Shown here: positions 8,907 to 17,127 of the stretch, in pieces
Layout of the letters: each line of letters begins with the position of its first letter
How positions within the stretch are numbered: position 1 is the stretch's first letter
Source: Microbacteriaceae bacterium
Lineage (GTDB): Bacteria; Actinomycetota; Actinomycetes; Actinomycetales; Microbacteriaceae
Direction: 5' to 3'
DNA length: 49,958 nt
NCBI GenBank assembly: GCA_025464995.1
Contig: JAODMO010000009.1
Coordinates: 1 to 49,958 of the forward strand
Made by a program: the position numbers and the translations under genes
Notes under the pieces: generated by a model
Told to the model about the DNA's origin: nothing
What the model saw: only the letters and a program-made list of their open reading frames with translations
Database searches by the model: none

Positions 8907-9071
8907 GGGATGTGCCGCCTGTTCCGTTCGAGCCGGGCCGGATGCCCCGCGATTTCCCGAAGGTAGGTCGGCGCCGAAGCGGCCGACAACAATGCGTCTT
9001 CACACTTCGTCATGTCGTCACGTGGCGTCATCTGCGGCCCGAGTGCTGGTCTTCGTGGCGAATCTTGTGCC
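8907..9071. promoter_or_regulatory. Divergent promoter region of the monooxygenase operon and the FAD protein
   Basis: A 165-bp gap between two start codons facing away from each other. On the plus strand a weak -10-like GAATCT (9060–9065) is followed by six bases and ATG 9072, compatible with leaderless initiation since no Shine-Dalgarno sequence is visible. No clear operator palindrome was recognised. Confidence 0.35.
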
Positions 9072-11042
9072 ATGCGAACGACTATCGCCGTCATCGGCGC
9101 CGGACCCCGCGGCGCTGGCTTCCTCGAGCGGCTCGCGGCGAACCTGCCGGTGGCGGGGGATGCCGCGGACGTCGTGGTGCACCTCGTCGACCCGCACCCG
9201 CCGGGGGCCGGACGCATCTGGCGGGCCGCGCAGTCGCCGCTCCTCAAGCTCAATTCGATGGCGCGCGACGTCACCATGTTCACCGACGCGTCGTCGACGA
9301 TCGATGGGCCGGTGCGGACGGGCCCGTCGCTCGTGGAGTGGGCGGCTCTCGTGCGCGACGGCGAGCTCGACGTCGCGATCGACGACCCGAGGCTCGAGCG
9401 GGAGGTCGCGACACTCGCGGGCGACTCGTTTCCCACGCGGCGGCTGCAGAGCGAGTATCTCGCGTGGTTCTACCGGCGGGTGCTCGACGCGCTGCCGGCG
9501 CGCGTCGTCGAGCACGCGGCATCCGTGGTCCGCGTCGACGGGCGCGACGGCCCCCAACGGGTGATGCTCGACACGGGCACCGTGCTCACCGCCGACATCG
9601 TGCTCTATGCCCTCGGTCACTCGGGGAGCGAACCGCAACCGGGGCACCAGGCGCTGCAGGGTTTCGCGCGGCGCCACGACCTGCTCTATGTGGCGCCGGC
9701 GTTCACCGCCGACGCGGACACCTCGGCGATCGAGCCGGGGGAGCCCGTGATCGTGCGCGGGATGGGGCTCGCCGCCGTCGATCTCACGGTGCTGTTGACC
9801 GAGGGGCGGGGAGGCCGTTTCGAGTCCGCCGCCGGTGGAGGGCTCCGCTATATCGCGAGCGGGAGGGAGCCGGTGCTGCACCTCGGTTCGCGCCGCGGCG
9901 TGCCGTACCACTCGAAGATCAGCTCGACGCTCGTCGCTCCCCGCGTCGAGCCGCGCTTCTTCACGTCGGCGATCGCCCAGCGCCTCGAGGCGTCGAAGAA
10001 GTCGCTGTCGCTGCGACGCGACGTCTGGCCCCTCATCGCATCGGAGCTGCTGTCGGGGTACTACCACGAGCTGTTCGTGGGTCACCCGGAGCGCGTCGCG
10101 ACCACGTGGCAGGAGTTCGCGCCCGTGCTCGAGCTGCACGCCTGGAACAGCGCGGCGCTGAGGGAGGCGGTCGCCGCGGCCGTGCCCGACCCGATCGACC
10201 GCCTCGATCTCGAGCGACTCGACCGGCCGCTCGCCGGCGAACGATTCACGTCGCGTGAGCAGCTGCAGCGGTCGCTGCGCGACTACATCACCGCCGACCT
10301 GCACGCCCGGCGGGCCCCGGAGCACAGCGCCACGCTCGCGCTGTTCACCTCGCTGCTCTACGCGTTCTTCGACCTCGGCACCATCATCGACTCGCCGAAG
10401 TGGACGGCGGAGGCGCGCGCCGTCGAGATCGCCGAGTGGTTCACGAACTTCTTCAGCTTCATCGCGAGTGGTCCGCCCGCCCACCGCCTCGAGGAGCTGC
10501 TCGCGCTGAGCGAGGCCGGCGTCGTCCACTTCCTCGGACCCGACATCGAGGTGTCGTGCGACCCCGGCGGTTGGTTCGTCGCCACGTCGCCGAGCGCACC
10601 CGGAGCGGTCACCGCCCGCGTACTCGTCGACGCCCGGCTGCCGGCGGCGAGCGTGCGGGCGAGCGACAACGCGGCTCTGCGGTCGCTCGTCACGTCGGGC
10701 GAGGGGCTCGAGGAGCTCGTCGCCGACGAGGGCTACAGCGGGTCGACCGGTCGCCTCGTGGTGCGACGCGGTGACGCGCGGGTGGTCTCCGCCGACGGGG
10801 CTCCCCACCCCCGCCGCTTCGCGATCGGTCCGTACACGAACGCGCCCTTCGTCGGGGCCTTCGCACGACCCGGCACCGATGCCGTGTCGTTCCGGGAGAA
10901 CGACCGGGTCGCTCACGCCGTGATCGCCCTCGCGGAGGAGCTGGGTGGCGGGCCCGGCAGCGAGCAGGCGGCCGGCGAAGTCGAGGTGCGAGGCACTCGG
11001 CGGGCGTCGCCGAGGCTCGAGCCGGCACTGCCCGTGGCGTAG
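9072..11042 (+). CDS. Large FAD/NAD(P)-binding protein
   Basis: A 656-residue flavoprotein. It opens with a Rossmann dinucleotide-binding motif, IAVIGAGPRGAGFLERL (residues 5–21), of the FAD-NAD(P)-binding (PF13454-like) group, and has HLVDPHPPGAGRIWR as the strand that binds the adenine ribose. Further motifs are the LLKLNSMARDVTMF segment, YLAWFYRRVLDALPARVVEHAA, and a second glycine-rich region, GEPVIVRGMGLAAVDLTVLL (about 225–244). Proteins of this type often neighbour luciferase-like monooxygenases and may supply or use the flavin chemistry; its substrate is unknown. ATG 9072 was preferred over a start 60 nt upstream because the Rossmann strand follows directly. It diverges from the monooxygenase/ABC operon and is followed by the prp regulator. 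Confidence 0.82.
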   Translation: MRTTIAVIGAGPRGAGFLERLAANLPVAGDAADVVVHLVDPHPPGAGRIWRAAQSPLLKLNSMARDVTMFTDASSTIDGPVRTGPSLVEWAALVRDGELDVAIDDPRLEREVATLAGDSFPTRRLQSEYLAWFYRRVLDALPARVVEHAASVVRVDGRDGPQRVMLDTGTVLTADIVLYALGHSGSEPQPGHQALQGFARRHDLLYVAPAFTADADTSAIEPGEPVIVRGMGLAAVDLTVLLTEGRGGRFESAAGGGLRYIASGREPVLHLGSRRGVPYHSKISSTLVAPRVEPRFFTSAIAQRLEASKKSLSLRRDVWPLIASELLSGYYHELFVGHPERVATTWQEFAPVLELHAWNSAALREAVAAAVPDPIDRLDLERLDRPLAGERFTSREQLQRSLRDYITADLHARRAPEHSATLALFTSLLYAFFDLGTIIDSPKWTAEARAVEIAEWFTNFFSFIASGPPAHRLEELLALSEAGVVHFLGPDIEVSCDPGGWFVATSPSAPGAVTARVLVDARLPAASVRASDNAALRSLVTSGEGLEELVADEGYSGSTGRLVVRRGDARVVSADGAPHPRRFAIGPYTNAPFVGAFARPGTDAVSFRENDRVAHAVIALAEELGGGPGSEQAAGEVEVRGTRRASPRLEPALPVA

Positions 11043-11206
11043 CGCCCGCGCGCCGCGCACTGTCTCGCCCCTCTGGATGCGAGCGGATGGAGGGCCAGGC
11101 CTTGACCCCTGCTTCTGCATACAGAGACGCCCTGAAATACAGTCCTCAGGCGCTTGAAGCGCCCGAACGCGTAGGCTGTGTATACAGTCAATTGAGGGAG
11201 GTGCGG
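11043..11206 (+). promoter_or_regulatory. Upstream region of the prp operon with three ATACAG-type inverted repeats
   Basis: Three related sites occur before the GntR gene: CTGCATACAG (11115–11124), CTGAAATACAG (11132–11142) and CTGTGTATACAG (11176–11187). Each is a short inverted repeat (CTG…CAG), and each ends in ATACAG. The third has the TGTATACA core that resembles GntR/FCD operators and could overlap a -10 box (TATACA). These are the best candidates for autoregulation of the prp operon. AGGGAGG at about 11195–11201 is the ribosome binding site for ATG 11207. Confidence 0.55.
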
Positions 11207-11854
11207 ATGCGTGCGAGTGACCGCGCCTACGCAGCGCTGCGCGACGAGATCGTCGACGGCGACCTCGCGGCGGGAACCGTGCTCGGCGAGGTGGAGCAGT
11301 CCGCCCGCCTCGGCGTCTCGCGCACGCCGCTCCGCGAGGCGCTTTCGCGACTCGCGGCCGACGGCCTCGTCGCCGCCCATTCCGGGCGCGGCCTCGTCGT
11401 CACCGACGTGCCGGTCGAGCACATCGTGCATCTCTTCGAGGTGCGCGGCGCCCTCGAGGAGCAGGCCGCCCGCCTCGCGGCACGCCGACGGCACGTCGCC
11501 GTCTTCGAGGGCCTGCAGGCGGAGTTGCGCCGCGCTCCCGACCTGCTCGACGCCGACGACCCTGCCCAGAACGAGTACTACGCGCTCGTCGCGCGACTCG
11601 ACGCCGCCATCGACGACGCGGTGCAGAACCCCTACCTCGTCGCGACCCTCGCCGGGGTGCGGACGCACGTCGCCCGCATCCGCCGTCTCTCCCATGACGA
11701 CCCCGAACGGCTGCGGGAGGCCGCCCGCGAGCACCTCATGATCGTCGACGCCATCGTCGACGGCTCGGAATCGCTCGCCGCTCACGCGACCCAGCTGCAC
11801 CTGCACCGCAGCCTCAAGAACATCCTCGGTTCGATCGAAAGGAACCCGCAATGA
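11207..11854 (+). CDS. GntR-family transcriptional regulator (FCD type) of the methylcitrate operon
   Basis: A 215-residue regulator. Residues 1–65 form a winged helix-turn-helix with [19 protein letters not shown] and the recognition-helix segment [19 protein letters not shown] (about 29–47). The all-helical FCD ligand domain follows, with the [20 protein letters not shown] helix (about 69–88). ATG 11207 is chosen because of AGGGAGG five bases upstream and because the fold begins there; the longer frame upstream is non-homologous and contains the operator-like sites. Its TGA overlaps the prpD ATG (ATGA, 11851–11854), so the regulator is co-transcribed with the genes it probably controls. The effector may be a methylcitrate-cycle intermediate. 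Confidence 0.88.
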   Translation: MRASDRAYAALRDEIVDGDLAAGTVLGEVEQSARLGVSRTPLREALSRLAADGLVAAHSGRGLVVTDVPVEHIVHLFEVRGALEEQAARLAARRRHVAVFEGLQAELRRAPDLLDADDPAQNEYYALVARLDAAIDDAVQNPYLVATLAGVRTHVARIRRLSHDDPERLREAAREHLMIVDAIVDGSESLAAHATQLHLHRSLKNILGSIERNPQ

Positions 11855-13398
11855 AGCTCCACCCCGTGCGCATGTACAAGAGCGACGAGCCCCTGCCGCG
11901 CGAGCAGCAGCTCGCGTGGAAGATCGCCGAGGTCGCCGCCGACCGGGTCGCCGTGACGCAGGAGGTCGCCGACATGGTGATCAACCGCATCATCGACAAC
12001 GCCGCCGTCGCGACGGCGTCGCTCACGCGCGCGCCCGCGGTGGCCGCCCGGGCGCAGGCGCAGGACCGGGTGCAGCCGACGGCCCCCGAGCTGGTCGACA
12101 CGGATGGTTCGACAGGCGCAGCGACGACCGCCGGCAGCACCGTGTTCGGCATCCCGGGCCGGTTCCAGCCGGAGTGGGCGGCGTGGGCCAACGGGGTCGC
12201 CGTGCGCGAACTCGACTACCACGACACCTTCCTCGCCGCCGAGTACTCGCACCCCGGCGACAACATCCCGCCGATCCTCGCCGTCGCGCAGCACACCGGA
12301 GCGAGCGGCGCCGACCTGCTGCGCGCCATCGCGACCGGCTACGAGATCCAGATCGACCTCGTCAAGGCGATCAGCCTGCACGCGCACAAGATCGACCACG
12401 TCGCCCACCTCGGCCCGAGCGCCGCGGCCGGCATCGGTACCCTGCTCGGCCTGCCCGTCGAGACGATCTTCCAGGCCATCGGCCAGGCGCTGCACACCAC
12501 GACCGCCACGCGCCAGTCCCGCAAGGGCGAGATATCCACGTGGAAGGCCCACGCCCCCGCCTTCGCCGGCAAGATGGCCATCGAGGCGATCGATCGCGCC
12601 ATGCGCGGCCAGACGAGCCCGACCCCGATCTACGAGGGGGAAGACGGCGTCATCGGGTGGCTGCTCGACGGCCCCGAGGGTCGCTACGAGGTTCCGCTGC
12701 CCGAGGCCGGCGAGGTCAAGCGCGCCATCCTCGACAGCTACACGAAAGAGCACTCCGCCGAGTACCAGGCACAGGCCTGGATCGACCTCGCGCGGGCGCT
12801 CGGTGCGAAGCATCCGGCCCTCCGAGACCCGGCGAACGTCGTGCGGGCGGTGCTGCACACGAGCCACCACACCCACTTCGTCATCGGCTCGGGCGCGAAC
12901 GACCCGCAGAAGTACGACCCGACGGCGAGCCGCGAGACGCTCGACCACTCGATCCCCTACATCTTCACCGTCGCGCTGCAGGATGGCGACTGGCACCACG
13001 AGCGCAGCTACGCGCCCGAGCGTGCCGCCCGCCCCGACACCGTCGCGCTGTGGAACAAGGTCAGCACGCAGGAAGACGCGGAGTGGACCCGTCGCTACCA
13101 CTCCACCGATCCGGCCGAGAAGGCGTTCGGGGGCCGCGTCGAGATCGAGCTGACGGATGGCACCGTGATCGTCGAGGAGATCGCCGTCGCCGACGCGCAT
13201 CCGCTCGGCGCACGGCCGTTCGCCCGTGACCAGTACATCGCCAAGTTCCGCGCGCTCACCGAGGGCATGCTCGAGCCGGCCGAGATCGAGCGGTTCCTCG
13301 ACCTCGTGCAACGCCTGCCCGAACTGGCCGCCGGGGAGCTCGGCGGCCTCACCGTCACCGCCGCGGCCCTCCCCGCCGGCCCGAAGGGACTCTTCTGA
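11851..13398 (+). CDS. prpD: 2-methylcitrate dehydratase (MmgE/PrpD family)
   Basis: A 515-residue cytoplasmic enzyme that dehydrates 2-methylcitrate to 2-methylaconitate/methylisocitrate in propionate breakdown. Family marks are [14 protein letters not shown] (45–58), [22 protein letters not shown] (about 116–137), [34 protein letters not shown] (about 223–242), and [20 protein letters not shown] in the C-terminal half. It is translationally coupled to the GntR gene and to prpB. Residues 86–93 (GSTGAATT) are encoded by a short repeat, found elsewhere in the window, at 12106–12125; this lies in a poorly conserved loop between the first helices and the [10 protein letters not shown] segment, and suggests a small in-frame insertion. 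Confidence 0.93.
   Translation: MKLHPVRMYKSDEPLPREQQLAWKIAEVAADRVAVTQEVADMVINRIIDNAAVATASLTRAPAVAARAQAQDRVQPTAPELVDTDGSTGAATTAGSTVFGIPGRFQPEWAAWANGVAVRELDYHDTFLAAEYSHPGDNIPPILAVAQHTGASGADLLRAIATGYEIQIDLVKAISLHAHKIDHVAHLGPSAAAGIGTLLGLPVETIFQAIGQALHTTTATRQSRKGEISTWKAHAPAFAGKMAIEAIDRAMRGQTSPTPIYEGEDGVIGWLLDGPEGRYEVPLPEAGEVKRAILDSYTKEHSAEYQAQAWIDLARALGAKHPALRDPANVVRAVLHTSHHTHFVIGSGANDPQKYDPTASRETLDHSIPYIFTVALQDGDWHHERSYAPERAARPDTVALWNKVSTQEDAEWTRRYHSTDPAEKAFGGRVEIELTDGTVIVEEIAVADAHPLGARPFARDQYIAKFRALTEGMLEPAEIERFLDLVQRLPELAAGELGGLTVTAAALPAGPKGLF
12106..12125 (+). repeat. Copy A of the dispersed TTCGACAGGCTCAGCGA-like repeat, inside prpD
   Basis: GGTTCGACAGGCGCAGCGAC lies in frame within prpD and encodes GSTGAA. 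It differs from the copies at 23923–23947, 35496–35519, 40316–40335 and 43841–43866 by a few bases. Weakest of the in-gene copies because GCTC reads GCGC. Confidence 0.5.
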
Positions 13399-14306
13399 TG
13401 CTGTACTCGTCTGTCACCCCCGCCGACAAGCGCGCGAAGCTGCGTGCCGCACTCGCCACCGGCGAGCTGTTGCGCTTCCCCGGCGCGTTCAACCCGCTCT
13501 CCGCGCGGCTCATCGCGGAGAAGGGCCTCGAGGGCGTCTACATCTCGGGTGCCGTCATCAGCGCCGACCTCGGGCTGCCCGACATCGGCCTCACAACCCT
13601 CAGCGAGGTCGCGGGGCGCGCTGCACAGATCGCGCGGATGACCGACCTGCCGGCGATCGTCGACGCCGACACCGGCTTCGGTGAGCCCATGAACGTCGCG
13701 CGCACGGTGCAACAGCTCGAGGACGCGGGCGTCGCCGGGCTGCACATCGAAGACCAGGTCAACCCGAAACGCTGCGGGCACCTCGACGGCAAGGCCGTCG
13801 TCGACGAGGACACCGCGATCAAGCGCATCCGCGCGGCCGTCGCTGCACGCCGAGACCCGAACCTGCTGATCATGGCCCGCACCGACATCCGTGCACTCGA
13901 CGGGCTGAACTCGGCGATCGACCGGGCGAAGGCGCTCGTCGACGCGGGTGCGGACGCGATCTTCCCCGAGGCGATGGTCGACCTCTCCGAATTCGAGGCG
14001 ATGCGTGCGGCGGTCGACGTGCCGCTGCTCGCCAACATGACGGAGTTCGGCAAGAGCGAGCTGTTCAGCAACCGGCAGCTCGCCGACGTGGGCATCAACA
14101 TCGTCATCTACCCGGTGAGCCTGCTGCGCCTCGCGATGGGCGCGGCAGAGCGCGGGCTCGACACGATCCTCGCCGAGGGCTCTCTCACGAGCAGGGTGCC
14201 GGAGATGCAGACGCGCGCGCGACTCTACGAGCTGCTCGACTACGAGAGCTACGGCTCGTTCGACGACTCAGTCTTCACCTTCACCCTCGACTCGAACCAT
14301 GGCTGA
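13398..14306 (+). CDS. prpB: Methylisocitrate lyase
   Basis: A 302-residue TIM-barrel enzyme of the isocitrate lyase/PEP mutase superfamily that splits 2-methylisocitrate into pyruvate and succinate. The catalytic-loop motif KRCGH is at 124–128, the metal-binding aspartates lie in IVDADTGFG (87–95), and GVAGLHIEDQ (111–120) precedes the loop. The length is normal for PrpB rather than the longer isocitrate lyase. The ATG overlaps the last base of the prpD stop (TGATG), and GAAGGGA upstream provides a ribosome site. Genes on both sides complete the methylcitrate cycle. Confidence 0.94.
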   Translation: MLYSSVTPADKRAKLRAALATGELLRFPGAFNPLSARLIAEKGLEGVYISGAVISADLGLPDIGLTTLSEVAGRAAQIARMTDLPAIVDADTGFGEPMNVARTVQQLEDAGVAGLHIEDQVNPKRCGHLDGKAVVDEDTAIKRIRAAVAARRDPNLLIMARTDIRALDGLNSAIDRAKALVDAGADAIFPEAMVDLSEFEAMRAAVDVPLLANMTEFGKSELFSNRQLADVGINIVIYPVSLLRLAMGAAERGLDTILAEGSLTSRVPEMQTRARLYELLDYESYGSFDDSVFTFTLDSNHG

Positions 14307-14383
14307 GCATCCGGCCGATTGCCACACCCGAGCATCCTTCGGTGCCTTAGCGTAGACGCGTACACGATTCGCAAGGGAGCGTC

Positions 14384-15514
14384 ATGAGCGACACCGAAAT
14401 CCACAAGGGCCTCGCCGGAGTGGTCGTCGACACGACCACCATCTCGAAGGTGAACCCGGAGTCCAACTCGCTGCTGTACCGCGGATACCCCGTGCAGGAG
14501 CTCGCCGAGAAGTGCACCTTCGAGGAGGTCGCGTACCTGCTCTGGCACGGCGAGCTGCCCACGGCCGAACAGCTCGCGGAGTTCGAGACGCTCGAGCGCT
14601 CGTTGCGGCCGCTCGACCCCCGCGTGAAGCGCGTCATCGACGAGCTGCCCACGACCGCGCACCCCATGGACGTCGTGCGCACCGCGGTGAGCGTGATCGG
14701 CGCCACCGACGCCACCCTCAATGAGACGGATGGCATCACCGACCGTTCGCTCAACGAGCGCCGCGCGGTGCACCTGTTCGCGCAGCTGCCGTCGATCGTC
14801 GCCTACGACCAGCGCCGCCGCCGCGGCGAGCACCTCATCGAGCCGCGCGACGACCTCGCCTTCTCGGCCAACTTCCTGCACATGACCTTCGGCGACGTGC
14901 CCGAGCTCGTCGTGGTGAACGCCTTCGACGTGTCGATGATCCTGTACGCCGAGCACTCGTTCAACGCGTCCACGTTCACGGCTCGCGTCGTCGCCTCGAC
15001 GCTCGCCGACCTGTACTCTGCCGTCACCGCGGGGATCGGCGCTCTCAAGGGCCCGCTGCACGGCGGGGCGAACGAGGCCGTCATGCACGTCTTCGAGGAG
15101 ATCGGCACCGCCGACAAGGCCGAGGCGTGGCTCGACACCGCGCTCGCCGAGAAGCGCAAGATCATGGGGTTCGGCCACCGCGTCTACAAGAACGGCGACT
15201 CGCGCGTGCCCACGATGAAGGCGGCGCTCGACACCCTCATCGTCGAATACGACCGCCCCGACCTCGCGGCGCTCTACGAGAGCCTCGAGACGGCCATGGG
15301 GGAGCGGAAGAAGATCAAACCGAACCTGGACTACCCGAGCGGTCCGGCATATCACCTCATGGGATTCGACACGGCGATGTTCACGCCGCTCTTCGTCGCG
15401 GCCCGCATCACGGGCTGGACGGCGCACATCATGGAGCAGCTCGCCTCGAACGCTCTCATCCGGCCACTCAGCCAGTACGTCGGACCCGACGAGCGCCACG
15501 TCGACGAGAGGTAG
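14384..15514 (+). CDS. prpC: 2-methylcitrate synthase / citrate synthase II
   Basis: A 376-residue citrate-synthase-family enzyme condensing propionyl-CoA (or acetyl-CoA) with oxaloacetate. Catalytic residues are visible: His226 in GPLHGGANE, His265 in the signature GFGHRVYKNGDSRV (262–275), and Asp316 in NLDYPSG. The short length, without the N-terminal extension of the hexameric citrate synthases, and the operon position favour PrpC. AAGGGAG precedes ATG 14384. A 77-bp gap separates it from prpB, so a secondary promoter or processing site may exist there, but I see no clear -10/-35 pair. Confidence 0.93.
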   Translation: MSDTEIHKGLAGVVVDTTTISKVNPESNSLLYRGYPVQELAEKCTFEEVAYLLWHGELPTAEQLAEFETLERSLRPLDPRVKRVIDELPTTAHPMDVVRTAVSVIGATDATLNETDGITDRSLNERRAVHLFAQLPSIVAYDQRRRRGEHLIEPRDDLAFSANFLHMTFGDVPELVVVNAFDVSMILYAEHSFNASTFTARVVASTLADLYSAVTAGIGALKGPLHGGANEAVMHVFEEIGTADKAEAWLDTALAEKRKIMGFGHRVYKNGDSRVPTMKAALDTLIVEYDRPDLAALYESLETAMGERKKIKPNLDYPSGPAYHLMGFDTAMFTPLFVAARITGWTAHIMEQLASNALIRPLSQYVGPDERHVDER

Positions 15515-15518
15515 GACG

Positions 15519-16340
15519 ATGTCTGTCCCCGTGATCGAGCTCAACTCCGGCCGCGCCATCCCGCAGCTCGGATTCGGCGTGTACAAGGTGGAGCCGGGCG
15601 ACACCGAGCGAGTGGTGACCGACGCCCTCGAGGTGGGATACCGGCACATCGATACGGCGTCGATGTACGGCAACGAGGTCGGCGTGGGCGCGGCGATCGC
15701 GGCATCCGGCATCCCCCGCGACGAGATCTTCGTGACCACCAAGCTCCTGAACGCCGACCACGGCGCGCGCTCGACAATCGAAGGCTTCGAGCGCAGCCTC
15801 GAGGCTCTCGGACTCGAGCACGTCGACCTGTACCTCATCCACTGGCCGTGCCCCGAGCGTGGCCTCTACGTCGAGTCGTGGCTGTCGATGGAGGGGCTCT
15901 TCGCCGACGGCCGTGCCCGGTCGATCGGCGTCTCGAACTTCCTGCCGCACCACCTCCGGGCGGTGACGGATGCGGCGACCGTCGTGCCCGCGGTGAACCA
16001 GATCGAGCTGCACCCGTACTACCAGCAGCGCGAGGCCGACTCCTTCGGGCGGGAGCAGGGCATTGTCACCGAGGCGTGGAGCCCGCTCGGCCGGGGCTCC
16101 CTCGTCGACGACCCGGGAGTCGAGGCGATCGCCGGGGCGAATGGCAAGACGCTCGCCCAGGTCATCCTGCGCTGGCACATCCAGCGCGGCTTCGTCGTCA
16201 TCCCGAAGTCTGTGCGCCGCGAGCGCATGGCCGAGAACCTCGACATCTTCGACTTCGAGCTCACCGACGCCGAAGTCGGCATCATCTCTGCCCTCGACCG
16301 CGGCGGACGGCTCGGCAGCCACCCCGACGAGGTCACCTAG
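15519..16340 (+). CDS. Aldo/keto reductase (AKR superfamily)
   Basis: A 273-residue NADPH-dependent TIM-barrel oxidoreductase. The catalytic tetrad is complete: Asp45 and Tyr50 (HIDTASMYGNE), Lys75 (VTTKL), His108 (LIHWP). The cofactor loop IPKSVRRERMAENLDIFDF near residues 228–246 and GVSNF after the barrel centre are also present. The sequence is typical of the 2,5-diketo-D-gluconate reductase-like bacterial group. It begins four bases after prpC with AGGTAGG as ribosome site and is probably co-transcribed, though no methylcitrate-cycle role is known for it. It converges with the metallo-beta-lactamase-fold gene across only 15 bp. Confidence 0.9.
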   Translation: MSVPVIELNSGRAIPQLGFGVYKVEPGDTERVVTDALEVGYRHIDTASMYGNEVGVGAAIAASGIPRDEIFVTTKLLNADHGARSTIEGFERSLEALGLEHVDLYLIHWPCPERGLYVESWLSMEGLFADGRARSIGVSNFLPHHLRAVTDAATVVPAVNQIELHPYYQQREADSFGREQGIVTEAWSPLGRGSLVDDPGVEAIAGANGKTLAQVILRWHIQRGFVVIPKSVRRERMAENLDIFDFELTDAEVGIISALDRGGRLGSHPDEVT

Positions 16341-16355
16341 CCGCCGAGAGGCTCG

Positions 16356-17105
16356 CTAGAGCTCGACGCGCTTCCCCGCGGGAGTGTCGACCAGGATGCC
16401 GCTGTCGCCGAAAGCCGCTTCGAGCTGCTCCCGGCCCTCGCTGAAGTGCTGCCAGTGCTCGGTGTGCAGGCCGACGACCGTGCGCGCCCCGAGGATCGCG
16501 GCGGCCTCCGCGGCGTCGACCGCGGTGAGGGTGAGCGGAGCGTCGATGCGCGGCGTTCGCGCTGCCCCGGCGAAGAGGAGGGCGATGTCGACGCCGCCGA
16601 AGTGCTCTGAGATCTGGCCTACGAGCGGGAGCGACGCGTTGTCGCCGCTCACATAGATGCGGGGGTTGCCCGCCGCCTCGAGCACGAACCCGGTCACCGG
16701 CCCGACGAGCAGCTCGCTGCCGGTCGGACCGTGCAGTGCGGGAACCGCCGTGACGGTGACGTCGCCGAGCTCGAACTCCTCCCAGGAGTCGAGGCCGACC
16801 ACGCCGCCGCCGAAGAGCTCGCTCGCAGCCCGCATGGTGGAGAGCGTGCGCACGCCGGTGGCGAGCAGCTCGAGCCCCTCGTAGTCGAGATTGTCGCGGT
16901 GCCCGTGGTGCGACAGCAGCACGAGGTCGACGGGGGGCAGATCGGTGCGCGCCACGGCCGGTCCGACGATCTTGACGAGGGTCGTGCTGCCGGGCTCGGC
17001 GTAGGTTCCGGGCGGGTCGAAGGTGGGGTCCGTCACGATCGTGAGGCCGGCGTACTCGAGAATCGCCGTGGGGCCACCCACGTACGTAATGGCTGTCTTA
17101 GACAC
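16356..17105 (-). CDS. Metallo-beta-lactamase-fold protein with an altered metal motif
   Basis: A 249-residue protein of the UlaG-like branch of the metallo-beta-lactamase fold. The strand order is recognisable: ITYVGGPTAILEYAGLTIVTDP (about 6–27), VDLVLLSHHGHRDNLD (59–74), TAVPALHGP near 120, IYVSGDN near 150, GLHTEHWQHF near 213. The canonical H-x-H-x-D-H motif reads H67-G-H69-R-D71-N72, so the last metal ligand is Asn instead of His. Related actinobacterial proteins also carry D-N at this place, so this may be a family feature. Start is GTG 17105, exactly six bases after a TAGGCT -10 box on the minus strand, so the mRNA is probably leaderless. Confidence 0.83.
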   Translation of the reverse strand: MSKTAITYVGGPTAILEYAGLTIVTDPTFDPPGTYAEPGSTTLVKIVGPAVARTDLPPVDLVLLSHHGHRDNLDYEGLELLATGVRTLSTMRAASELFGGGVVGLDSWEEFELGDVTVTAVPALHGPTGSELLVGPVTGFVLEAAGNPRIYVSGDNASLPLVGQISEHFGGVDIALLFAGAARTPRIDAPLTLTAVDAAEAAAILGARTVVGLHTEHWQHFSEGREQLEAAFGDSGILVDTPAGKRVEL

Positions 17106-17111
17106 TCTCTG

Positions 17112-17121
17112 AGCCTACGCT
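17112..17121. promoter_or_regulatory. Symmetric divergent promoter with overlapping -10 boxes
   Basis: AGCCTACGCT holds TACGCT on the plus strand (17116–17121) and TAGGCT on the minus strand (17117–17112); they share the TA at 17116–17117. Each is followed by exactly six bases and a start codon (ATG 17128 and GTG 17105). Both genes therefore appear to be transcribed from one 10-bp element as leaderless mRNAs. Confidence 0.65.
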
Positions 17122-17127
17122 TTAGGC

